39,032 bases of DNA, from the NCBI GenBank assembly GCA_005804885.1, contig SYOX01000301.1, positions 1 to 39,032 on the forward strand, given 5' to 3'. The DNA is from Pseudomonadota bacterium. Lineage in GTDB: Bacteria > Myxococcota_A > Bradymonadia > Bradymonadales > GCA-2716585. Positions within the stretch are counted from its first letter, which is position 1; every line of letters begins with the position of its first letter. Under the pieces are notes generated by a model. It saw only the letters and a program-made list of their open reading frames with translations, searched no databases and was not told the DNA's origin. Shown in pieces: positions 6,930 through 17,454 of this stretch. The translations under genes and the position numbers were made by a program.

Positions 6930-8963
6930 TCAGCCCTTGAGCCAGCTCTGGACGCGCGCGGCGATCTGCGGACCGGTGAAGCCGAACTTCTCGACGAGGA
7001 CCTCGCCCGGAGCCGAGGCGCCGAAGGTGGTCATGCCGATGGAGAGGCCGTCGCCGATGTAGCGGTGCCAGGGCTCGGGGCGACCGGCCTCGACCGAGAC
7101 GCGCTTGGAGCCGGGGATCAGGACGCTGTTGCGGTACTCGGCCGGCTGGTCGGCGAAGCGGTCGACGCAGGGCATCGAGACGAGGCGAGTGGGGATGCCA
7201 GCGGCCTCCAGGGTCGTGCGGGCCTCGACGCAGGCGCCCATCTCCGAGCCGGTCGAGATCAGCGTGACCTCGGGGGTCCCGCCGGTGGCGTCGGCGACGA
7301 TGTAACCGCCCTTGAGGATGTCGTTGTTGTCAAAGCCCTCGGGGCGGGTCAGCGCCGGGAGGGTCTGACGGGTCAGGATGAGGCACGAGGGCGTCTTGCG
7401 GCTCAGCGCGGCGGCGGACCAGGCCATGGCCGTCTCGACGGCGTCGGCGGGACGCCAGACGTCGAGGTTGGGGATCAGCCGCAGCGACCAGACGTGCTCG
7501 ATGGGCTGGTGGGTGGGGCCGTCCTCGCCGACCCAGAAGGAGTCGTGCGTGAAGATGAAGATCGTCGGCAGGTGCGACAGAGCCGCGAGCCGCACCGGAG
7601 CGCGCATGTAGTCGGAGAAGACCAGGAAGGTGGCGTTGTAGGTCAGCCAGCCGCCGAACAGGACCATGCCGTTGGCCCTCGAGCCCATGGCGTGCTCGCG
7701 GATGCCGACGTGCAGGTTGCGGCCGGCGAAGGCCACGTCGGGGAGCTGGTCGGACTCGACGGAGGCCGGCACGACGGAGGCCGCGCCCTTGACGCCGGTC
7801 TTGGTCGAGGGCTCAAGGTCGGCCGCGCCGCCGATGAGCGAGGGCATCAGCGAGGCCGCCTTCTGGATGAGGCTGCCCGACAGGTTGCGCGTGGCGTTGA
7901 CCTGACCCTTGACGGTGGCCAGCAGCTGCTCGGTGAAGTCCGCCGGAGTGCTCAGGCCCCAGTGCTGATCCCACAGCGCCGCCTTCTCGGGGAAGGCGCC
8001 GCGCCACTCGTTGTACATCGACTCCCAGGCGATCCGCTTGGCGCGGCCGGCCTCGGCGACCTGGGAGAACCAGGCCTGCGTCTCGGTCGGGATGTGGAAG
8101 GGCGCCTCGGGCCAGCCCGCGGCGGCCTTGGCCGCCGCCATCTCGACCTTGCCCAGCGGGGCGCCGTGCACGTCGTGGGTGCCGCACTTGTTCGGCGCGC
8201 CGGCGCCGATGACGGTCTTGGCGACGATCAGCGAGGGGCGCACCGTCTCCTGCTTGGCGCGGTCCAGGCAAGCCTTGATGGCGGCCTGATCATGGCCGTC
8301 GCAATGCTGCACGAACCAGTTGTTGGACTCAAAGCGCCGCCCGACGTCCTCGCCCATGGCGACGTCCAGGTGACCCTCGATCGTGATGTCGTTGTTGTCG
8401 TAGATGAAGATCAGGTTGCCCAGGCCCAGGTGGCCGGCCAGCGAGGCGGCCTCGGCCGTCAGGCCCTCCTGCATGTCCCCGTCGCCGCAGATCCCGATGA
8501 TGTGCGAGTCGATGATCGGGTACTCAGGCGTGTTGAAGCGCGCGGCGAGCATCTTGGCCGCCAGCGCCATGCCGGCGGCCGTGGCGAAGCCGGCCCCGAG
8601 CGGCCCCGTCGTCAACTCCACGCCCTCGGTATGGCCGAACTCGGGGTGGCCGGGCGTCTTGGAGCCCCACTGGCGGAACTGCTTGAGCTCGTCCAGCGGC
8701 AGGTTGTAGCCCGACAGATGCAGCATCGAGTAGAGCAACATCGAGGCGTGCCCGCCAGACAGGACGAAGCGATCGCGGTTGGCCCACCCCGGCGAGGAGG
8801 GATCGTGCTTCATGAACTCGGTCCAGATCACGAACGCGATGTCGGCCGCGCCCATCGGCGTGCCAGGGTGTCCGCTGTTGGCCTTCTCGACGCCGTCCGC
8901 CGCCAGGAAGCGGATCGTGTCTCGACAGGTCTTGCGAAGCTCGGGGGTCAACTGGATCGTCAT
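6930..8963 (-). CDS. tkt: Transketolase
   Basis: 677 residues from the chosen ATG at 8963, normal for bacterial transketolase. This thiamine-diphosphate enzyme transfers C2 ketol units between pentose phosphates and glycolytic sugars. Visible motifs are NSGHPGTPMGAADI near the N-terminus, the TPP/Mg motif GDGDMQEG...NLIFIYDNN, the pyrimidine-domain segment GIREHAMG, THDSFWVGEDGPTHQPIEH and a complete C-terminal domain. The frame stays open 35 codons further upstream. ATG 8963 is preferred because AAGGAGAG sits directly upstream and the protein then begins MTIQLTPELRK as in homologues. It is likely the first gene of a tkt-gnd unit and lies downstream of tRNA-Leu on the same strand. Confidence 0.96.
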   Translation of the reverse strand: MTIQLTPELRKTCRDTIRFLAADGVEKANSGHPGTPMGAADIAFVIWTEFMKHDPSSPGWANRDRFVLSGGHASMLLYSMLHLSGYNLPLDELKQFRQWGSKTPGHPEFGHTEGVELTTGPLGAGFATAAGMALAAKMLAARFNTPEYPIIDSHIIGICGDGDMQEGLTAEAASLAGHLGLGNLIFIYDNNDITIEGHLDVAMGEDVGRRFESNNWFVQHCDGHDQAAIKACLDRAKQETVRPSLIVAKTVIGAGAPNKCGTHDVHGAPLGKVEMAAAKAAAGWPEAPFHIPTETQAWFSQVAEAGRAKRIAWESMYNEWRGAFPEKAALWDQHWGLSTPADFTEQLLATVKGQVNATRNLSGSLIQKAASLMPSLIGGAADLEPSTKTGVKGAASVVPASVESDQLPDVAFAGRNLHVGIREHAMGSRANGMVLFGGWLTYNATFLVFSDYMRAPVRLAALSHLPTIFIFTHDSFWVGEDGPTHQPIEHVWSLRLIPNLDVWRPADAVETAMAWSAAALSRKTPSCLILTRQTLPALTRPEGFDNNDILKGGYIVADATGGTPEVTLISTGSEMGACVEARTTLEAAGIPTRLVSMPCVDRFADQPAEYRNSVLIPGSKRVSVEAGRPEPWHRYIGDGLSIGMTTFGASAPGEVLVEKFGFTGPQIAARVQSWLKG

Positions 8964-9286
8964 TCCTTCTCTCCTTCCAAACGCCTTCGCCCCCGCCATG
9001 GAGGCCGTGTTCCAACATGAGACAAGAACTCTGCCGTACCCCCTCGCGCGCCCTGGATCCAGGGACACGGACTCATCCTGAAGATCGATAGATCAAGGAC
9101 AAATCAAGAAGGGTATCCCTCCCTCTCGACAGGACAATCCCCTGTCTGGAAGGAGCTTGGCTTGTGACTACACCTCTACGGGGCGTAGATTCTGTCAAAG
9201 GGCCCCGAGGATGTCAAGGAGGCAGACACCCTGAAAAGCACAACTCACCCGTCGAAGAGAAGGAGGATGATGGGGGGGGGATGAAA
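8964..9286. other. Gene-free stretch upstream of tkt
   Basis: 323 bp without a convincing gene. On the minus strand a perfect -35-like TTGACA (9198-9193) lies beside a CTACG-GGG-CGTAG palindrome (9176-9188), but no good -10 hexamer follows at 16-18 bp. A 6-bp stem GACAGG/CCTGTC (9128-9146) is also present. The tkt promoter probably lies here; its exact position is not certain. Confidence 0.3.
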
Positions 9287-9369
9287 TACCGGAGGTGGGA
9301 CTCGAACCCACACAACCAAAGGCCATCGGATTTTGAGTCCGACGCGTCTACCGATTCCGCCACTCCGGC
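9287..9369 (-). tRNA. tRNA-Leu (anticodon CAA)
   Basis: Read on the minus strand, the acceptor arms GCCGGAG/CTCCGGT pair (one G-U at the first position). The D-arm, a class II variable arm, and a T-loop with GTGGG-TTCGAGT-CCCAC follow. The anticodon stem TCGGA/TCCGA encloses the loop CTCAAAA, giving anticodon CAA, which reads UUG. The discriminator is A and CCA is not encoded. The long variable arm and the G-G run in the D-loop fit leucine. Confidence 0.95.
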
Positions 9370-9413
9370 GCCCTGTGAGGCGTGGGGACTATAGGTCCGA
9401 GGCGGCGCCGAAG

Positions 9414-12475
<3,062 letters not shown>

Positions 12476-12479
<4 letters not shown>

Positions 12480-14074
12480 CGACCCCCCTTCCCGTCCTCG
12501 ACCTCGCAACAGCCAGCTCCGATGTCCTCCTTGGAGAGCTCGGTCTTGAGCAGCCACGCCCCCGTCGTCACCACCTTGTCGCCGACCTTGACGGCCCCCC
12601 GCACCTCCACCTCGTCGCCACGACGGCGGACCGCGGCCACCGCACGCGGCTCAAAGGTCGCCGCGCCGGTCTGGATGAACACCACCTCCGCCTCACCGTG
12701 GCGCTGAAGCGACGCCGAAGGCACCACGACCGACCCCTCGGCCGCAGCCCCCAGCCCCAGGCGAGCCTCGATGAACTGGTTCGCCCTCAGCCGCCTGTCC
12801 GGGTTGGGCAAGGTCGCCCTCACCCGCACCGCGCGGGTGTGCGCGTCGACCTCCGGGGCGATCCAGTCGATCACGCCCTCGTATCTGTCGCCGTCGGCCT
12901 TGACGCTGATCGTCATCCCCTCCTTGACCAGCGCGACCTCACCCTCGGGGATGTCGAGCAGGACCCACATCCGCGACAGATCGGCCACCGTCGCCAGGCT
13001 CTCGCGGCCGTCCGCCGCCATCCCCATCACCGCAGGCCGACGCACGACGCTCCCCGCCATCCGAGCGCGGATCACCAGGCGGCCGCTCTCGCCCCCGCTG
13101 CCCCCGCTCAAGCGCAGCGCGTCGCGCAGGTAGCGCTCGTCTGCCGCCGCCGTCTCCCGCTCCAGCCTGGCCAGGTCCAGATCGCGCTGCGCGTTGACGC
13201 CCTCGCCTCGTAAGATCTCGACCCGCTTGAGGTTTTCGCCCGAGACCCGCAGGCGCGAGGCCGCCACCCGGAGCCTCGCCTGGAGCTCCCCGACGTCGGC
13301 GTTCTCCAGCACGAAGAGCGGATCGCCGACCTTCACCTCGTCGCCCAGGTCGATCAGGACCTCGCGGACGATGCCCGACACCGGCGACTGGATCTCGGCC
13401 AGCCGATCTTGATCAAAGTCCACCGTCCCGACCACCGACATGGACGCCGCAAGGCCGCCGCCCCTGGCCGGGACGGTCTGGAGGCCAACGTCGCGGACCA
13501 CCTCGGCGTCCGCGAGGCGTATCGTCGTCCCCGCCGGGATGACGCCGGCCAGCGCGCCATCGGGCATGGGCTGCGGGTTGCAGGTGGGGCAGGCGGACTC
13601 CGGGAAGGCGTGCGCCTCGCACCAGTCGCCCTTGGCCTTGAACCCGGCGGTCAACTCCGGGTTGCAGGTGGTGCACTTCGACTCCGGCAGCCCGTGCGCG
13701 CCACACCAGTCGCTCGGCGCCGCGACCGGCGCCGCCCGGGCGGCCGCCAGCGCCTCCGCCGATGGCGCCTCCATGGGGTTGCAGGTGGGGCAGGCGGACT
13801 TCGGGAAGCCGTGATCCTCGCACCAGTCTCGACGAACCCGGAAGGCGGGGATCAGCGCGGGGTTGCACTTCGTGCACTTCGACTCCGGCAGCCCGTGCTC
13901 CTCGCACCAGTCGGCGGCGTCCCCGATCCGCGCTGCGTCGCCCTTTGTTGTGTCGCCGCTCACTGCGGCGGCCGCGCCCTCGGTCGGCTCGCCGCCCTTG
14001 TCGCACCCCGCCGCGGAGAGCAGGCCCAGGCACAAGGCCCACGCCATCCAGGGGACTTCAGACCGCATCTTCAT
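12476..14074 (-). CDS. RND periplasmic adaptor (CusB-like) lipoprotein with four Cys/His metal-site repeats
   Basis: 532 residues. The signal ends in lipobox SAAGC (Cys24). Residues about 55-166 hold four repeats of pattern W-C-x2-H-x6-C-x2-C-N-P (Cys57/His60/Cys67/Cys70; 85/88/95/98; 124/127/134/137; 152/155/162/165). After that comes a standard HlyD/CusB membrane-fusion protein: barrel-sandwich halves (SPVSGIVREVLIDLGDEVKVGDPLF; RARMAGSVVRR), a coiled-coil hairpin (about 260-310), beta-barrel and membrane-proximal parts. It ends with a CC pair. Adaptors of this family link RND pumps to outer-membrane channels; the repeats probably load metal from the periplasm (inference). An AGAGG SD lies 9 nt before ATG 14074. 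It is 22 nt downstream of the repeat lipoprotein and overlaps the pump by 4 nt. Confidence 0.93.
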
Positions 14075-14096
14075 GACAGTTGACCTCTGGACATCC

Positions 14097-14663
14097 CTAG
14101 TTCGCAGCCGGCGCCTGCATGGGGTTGCAGGTGGGGCAGGCCGACTCGGGGAAGCCGTGGGCCTCGCACCAGTCGCCCTTGGCCTTGAACCCGGCGGCCA
14201 ACTCCGGGTTGCACTTCGTGCACATCGACTCCGGCAGCGCGTGGCCCCCGCACCAGTCGCTCGCCTGGCCGATGGCGGCCTTGCGATCGGGCGCCTTCAT
14301 GGGGTTGCAGGTGGGGCAGGCGGACTCGGGGAAGCCGTGCGTCTCGCACCAGTCGCCGTCGGCCTTGAACTTCGCGGTCAGCTCCGGGTTGCACTTCGTG
14401 CACATCGACTCCGGCAGCGCGTGGCCCCCGCACCAGTCGCCAGGATCGCCCTGGATGGGCTCCTGGGCTTTCGGAGCCGTGGTCGTCGCCGCCGCGCTCG
14501 GGTCTTTAGAATCCGCGGGCTTCGTCGCGCTCGGGTCTTTCGAATCTGTGGGCGTCGCCGTGGCCGGCTCCGGCGCGTCGGTGGTGGCCTTGTCGCAGCC
14601 GACGCAGGACAGCAACAGGGCGAAGGCAGAGGCGGTGATCAAGAAGCGGATGGGATCTCTCAT
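14097..14663 (-). CDS. Periplasmic metal-binding repeat lipoprotein of the efflux operon
   Basis: 188 residues with signal and lipobox SCVGC (Cys23), then a Thr/Ser/Pro/Lys-rich stalk (about residues 24-72). The rest is four W-C-x2-H-x6-C-x2-C-N-P motifs arranged as two 60-residue tandem copies. It contains nothing else, so it looks like the adaptor's N-terminal metal-site module made as a separate protein. Likely role: a periplasmic metal scavenger or chaperone that passes ions to the adaptor and pump (inference). ATG 14663 is preferred over the in-frame GTG 14672 because GGGAG sits 9 nt before it. The next gene starts 22 nt after its stop. Confidence 0.85.
   Translation of the reverse strand: MRDPIRFLITASAFALLLSCVGCDKATTDAPEPATATPTDSKDPSATKPADSKDPSAAATTTAPKAQEPIQGDPGDWCGGHALPESMCTKCNPELTAKFKADGDWCETHGFPESACPTCNPMKAPDRKAAIGQASDWCGGHALPESMCTKCNPELAAGFKAKGDWCEAHGFPESACPTCNPMQAPAAN
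14119..14440. repeat. Two near-identical 142-bp tandem units, period exactly 180 bp
   Basis: Copies 14119-14260 and 14299-14440 encode the paired Cys/His motifs and differ at only a scatter of positions. Related but more diverged blocks occur in the adaptor gene (about 13565-13915). This shows intragenic duplication plus sharing of the module between adjacent genes. Confidence 0.85.
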
Positions 14664-14801
14664 GGGGGTCACTCCCTGGTTTGGATCAAGAATCTCTGGC
14701 GGTCGAGCCCGCGCAGGGCGAGCGTCGCGCCGCCGGCAAAGGGCCGCGCCACCGTGTTGTATTTCACACGGGCTGGGGTGTTGTGTTCGGGTTCGGATCG
14801 A

Positions 14802-15269
14802 TCAGGCCGCTGCGGAGGATCGCAGCGGCAGCGCCGATGCTGGCGGGCGCCATATCCGTCCGCGCGATTCGCCGTAGAGCGGCTCAGGCAGCGGAAGGAC
14901 GCGGGAGCCCGATTGGTCAAGGGCCAGCAGCGGCAGGAGGAGGCCAGGGAGGGCCATGTGCGCCACAGCGCCGCAGCAGATGCAGTCGTCACAGCCAGGA
15001 GGGCAGCCGCAGTCGTCGTCGCCCGCAGGGACCTCGCCGCCCTCAGCGTCGATGAGGCAAGGGTCGCCGAAGCCCACGTCTTCAGGCTGCGGCGCCGCGC
15101 TCAAGTCCAAGGCGATCAAGGCGGCACCCAGCCACGCGATCTGCGGGCGCTCGCCGGCCTCCAGCGCGCCCTCGGAGGGCATCAGCCCCAGCGGCCCCGC
15201 CTGGATCCAGGCCACGGCGAGGAGGACGAGACAAAGAAGGGAGGTGATGTGTGGTTTGACGTGGTGCAA
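14802..15269 (-). CDS. Small membrane protein with a dense Cys cluster, first gene of metal-efflux operon
   Basis: 155 residues if translation starts at TTG 15269, which has GGGGTGG just upstream and directly precedes a hydrophobic segment (SLLCLVLLAVAWIQ). The frame runs further upstream into the repeat element without a start that looks credible. A second hydrophobic stretch (IAWLGAALIAL) and an acidic loop lead to DCGCPPGCDDCICC, six Cys in fourteen residues. A Leu-rich segment (ALPGLLLPLLAL) and an Arg-rich tail follow. No family is recognised. The Cys cluster and its place 138 bp upstream of two metal-binding proteins suggest a metal-handling role. Because the start is a TTG and coding evidence is modest, the gene call itself is uncertain. 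Confidence 0.45.
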   Translation of the reverse strand: MHHVKPHITSLLCLVLLAVAWIQAGPLGLMPSEGALEAGERPQIAWLGAALIALDLSAAPQPEDVGFGDPCLIDAEGGEVPAGDDDCGCPPGCDDCICCGAVAHMALPGLLLPLLALDQSGSRVLPLPEPLYGESRGRIWRPPASALPLRSSAAA

Positions 15270-15363
15270 GCTGATCCACCCCTGTGCTGCGTCGAGAGTA
15301 ACAGAGGCGCTCCGGCGAGTCCAAAGCGCCACCGATCCAGATCCATCGGAGGTCAACCACCGA

Positions 15364-15659
15364 CACCCCCACACTCCACCCCCTATCCCCCTCCGAAGGG
15401 CACTGCCCTCGTTCCACGAGGAGGGGGGACGCTCGTATTACGGGCACGATGATTCGAGGGGGGCGGGCCGCAGGAGCCATCGTCGGGATCACTGGCCGCT
15501 TGGGGCGAGACCCCGTCGGGGACAATCGTGATGTCGGCAGGGCGGGACCCGATCCACCTTGCCCGTAATTTGAGCGTCCCCGAACCACCTTGCCCGTAAT
15601 ACAAGCGTCCCCCCTCCTTCCGGAGGGAGGAGGGGGACAGGGGGTGGAGTGCGGGGGTG
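15364..15659. repeat. 296-bp MITE-like element with nested terminal inverted repeats
   Basis: Outer arms 15364-15394 and 15629-15659 match as inverted copies at 29 of 31 positions. A second inverted pair, 15421-15446 and 15591-15616, matches at 25 of 26. The arms are joined by unlike spacers; the left one holds two small hairpins, GGGCA/TGCCC and CTCG/CGAG. The core carries a direct repeat (15554-15581 and 15585-15612) centred on CCACCTTGCCCGTAAT. No transposase is encoded. It looks like a non-autonomous mobile or REP-type element. The 41 bp at 15616-15656 recur exactly, inverted, at 38856-38896. Confidence 0.75.
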
Positions 15660-15670
15660 GAGTGCGGGGG
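15632..15670 (+). other. Potential G-quadruplex in the right arm of the repeat element
   Basis: Four G5 tracts (15632-15636, 15640-15644, 15653-15657, 15666-15670) are separated by loops of 3, 8 and 8 nt, the last two being the same 13-bp repeat unit GGGGGTGGAGTGC. The spacing fits a plausible intramolecular G4 on the plus strand, upstream of the ATPase gene. Confidence 0.5.
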
Positions 15671-15786
15671 TGGCTTCGAATAGGGTCGTCTTGGGGGCTC
15701 GAAAACGACATGATGGAGCCGAGAGGGCCTCTCTTGAGCCTCAAGCTGGGATTGTCGAAGAGAACAGGGTCGATCTGGGGTTGCGC

Positions 15787-17436
15787 ATGAGCGGTCAACA
15801 GGGGGGAGAGGTCGCGCCGATCGAGGTCCGCAAGAACCTGCTCTTGCCGGACAACGTGCGGTGGCCTTCGGATCCGAGCCAGCCGATCCTGGAGCTGCGC
15901 GGGGTCTGGAAGTCCTTTGGAGAGAAGCAGATTCTCAAGGGGATCGACCTGAAGGTCACGGCCGGGGAGACGGTCGTGATCATGGGGGAGTCCGGCTCGG
16001 GCAAGACGGTGCTGCTGCGCCTGCTGGTGGGGCTGGACGTCCCCGACGAGGGGCAGGTGATGGCCTTCGGGCAGGATCTGGGCCGGCTGTCGCTGCGCGA
16101 GCGGCTCCTGGTGCGCAAGCGGGCCGGGATGCTCTTTCAGAACTACGCGCTGATGGACTCGATGACGGTGCGCGACAACATCGCCTTCCCGCTGGAGGAG
16201 AACACGCGGCTTGGGCGAGCGGAGATCGACACGCGGGTCCGGGATCTGCTCCAGATGCTCGATCTGCCGGAGGCCGGCGAGAAGTTCCCCAACGAGCTCT
16301 CAGGCGGGATGAAGAAGCGGGTGTCGCTGGCCAGGGCCTTGATCGCCAACCCGGAGCTGGTCTTCTTCGACGAGCCCACGACGGGCCTCGATCCGGTCAT
16401 GATCGAGTTCGTCGACCAGATGATCATCCGCGCCCAGCGGGCCTACAACATCACCAGCGTGATCATCAGCCACGACGTCGGCAGCGTCCAGCGCCTGGCC
16501 ACCCGCATCGCCATGCTCAACGACGGGCGGATCGTCCAGGAGGGGGACTTCGCGGCCATCCGGAGCAGCACCCACCCCTGGGTTCACGGCTTCGTCAACG
16601 TGGGCGGCTCGGGCCGGATGGTCGAGTCGGTCGTGGATCTGGGGGCGGGCAGGGCGCTGTGCGACGACGTGGAGGCGCGCCTGGCCGCCGAGCCCGATGA
16701 GCCGGTGGTCGAGCTGCGCGGGGTCCACAAGAGCTTCGGCAGGCACAAGGTCCTCAAGGGGATCAGCCTCAAGGTGCCGCCCAAGAAGATCACGGTCATC
16801 ATCGGGGGCTCGGGTTCGGGCAAGTCGGTCATCATCAAGCACATCATCGGGCTCTTCAGGCCAGACGAGGGCCAGGTGCTCGTGCTGGGGGAGGACATGG
16901 CCAGGGCGGATCGGAATGCCGTCCGCCGCGTGCGCGAGCGCTTCGGGATGCTCTTTCAGAACTCGGCGCTCTTTGACTCGCTCACGATCTACGACAACGT
17001 GGCCTTCCCCCTGATCGAGCGCGGGCTGGCGCGCGGCAAGGCCTGCCGGGATCAGGTCGAGGAGGTGCTGGAGCGCCTTCACATCCCGGAGCTCGCCAAC
17101 CGCTTCCCGGCCGAGATCTCCAACGGCCAGCGCAAGCGGGTGGCGCTGGCCCGCGCCATCGTGACCCGGCCCGAGATCATGATCTACGACGAGCCGACGA
17201 CGGGCCAGGACCCGGTCATGATCCGCAACGTCGACAACATGATCGAGGAGGCCCAGAGCGCCTTTGACATCACCTCGATCGTCATAAGTCATGACATGGT
17301 CTCGACTTTTCGGATCGCGGATCGCGTGGCGATGCTCTCGCTCGGGGAGATCCTGGCCTACGGCGCGCCGGAGGAGCTCAGGGGCTCGGAGCACGAGAAG
17401 GTGCGCGAGTTCATCTTCGCCGGCTCTCAGGATTGA
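15787..17436 (+). CDS. Tandem (fused) MlaF/Ttg2A-like ABC ATPase
   Basis: 549 residues with two complete nucleotide-binding domains, each like the single-domain MlaF ATPase of phospholipid (Mla/MCE) transporters. NBD1: Walker A GESGSGKT (67-74), signature LSGGM (171-175), Walker B LVFFDEPTTGLDP, H-loop His229. NBD2: Walker A GGSGSGKS (340-347), signature ISNGQ (444-448), Walker B IMIYDEPTTGQDP, His502. MlaF normally works as a homodimer, so the fusion is probably an obligate pseudo-heterodimer. The GGQ-to-NGQ change in NBD2 would make the two ATP sites unequal. No MlaE permease or MCE protein is in the window. The start is the ATG after a GGGG-containing leader; the frame is open 46 codons further up, into non-coding sequence. 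Confidence 0.9.
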   Translation: MSGQQGGEVAPIEVRKNLLLPDNVRWPSDPSQPILELRGVWKSFGEKQILKGIDLKVTAGETVVIMGESGSGKTVLLRLLVGLDVPDEGQVMAFGQDLGRLSLRERLLVRKRAGMLFQNYALMDSMTVRDNIAFPLEENTRLGRAEIDTRVRDLLQMLDLPEAGEKFPNELSGGMKKRVSLARALIANPELVFFDEPTTGLDPVMIEFVDQMIIRAQRAYNITSVIISHDVGSVQRLATRIAMLNDGRIVQEGDFAAIRSSTHPWVHGFVNVGGSGRMVESVVDLGAGRALCDDVEARLAAEPDEPVVELRGVHKSFGRHKVLKGISLKVPPKKITVIIGGSGSGKSVIIKHIIGLFRPDEGQVLVLGEDMARADRNAVRRVRERFGMLFQNSALFDSLTIYDNVAFPLIERGLARGKACRDQVEEVLERLHIPELANRFPAEISNGQRKRVALARAIVTRPEIMIYDEPTTGQDPVMIRNVDNMIEEAQSAFDITSIVISHDMVSTFRIADRVAMLSLGEILAYGAPEELRGSEHEKVREFIFAGSQD

Positions 17437-17454
17437 TCAACGCCAGGGCGCCGA

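Larger units (their letters stand above)
15270..15786. other. 517-bp gene-free stretch dominated by a repeat element
   Basis: It lies between two divergent transcription units (metal-efflux operon and double ABC ATPase). It holds the 296-bp nested inverted-repeat element described separately and G-rich 13-bp repeats. About 125 bp of unremarkable sequence precede the ATPase. The short open frames across it follow the palindromic repeats and have no credible starts. No promoter could be fixed. Confidence 0.6.

Noticed and set aside
14119..14440. Regular repeats considered as a CRISPR array
   Set aside because: The units are 142 bp, in frame and encode a protein motif; no short repeat-spacer pattern.
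14735..14753. Minus-strand TGGCGCGGCCCTTTGC resembling a -24/-12 promoter before the metal lipoprotein
   Set aside because: The GG-to-GC distance is 13 bp, one more than sigma54 tolerates.
15383..15604. Short minus-strand frame (73 codons) with a YYGQGGSG-like sequence
   Set aside because: It follows the inverted and direct repeats of the element, so the reading frame is explained by the repeat; no SD.
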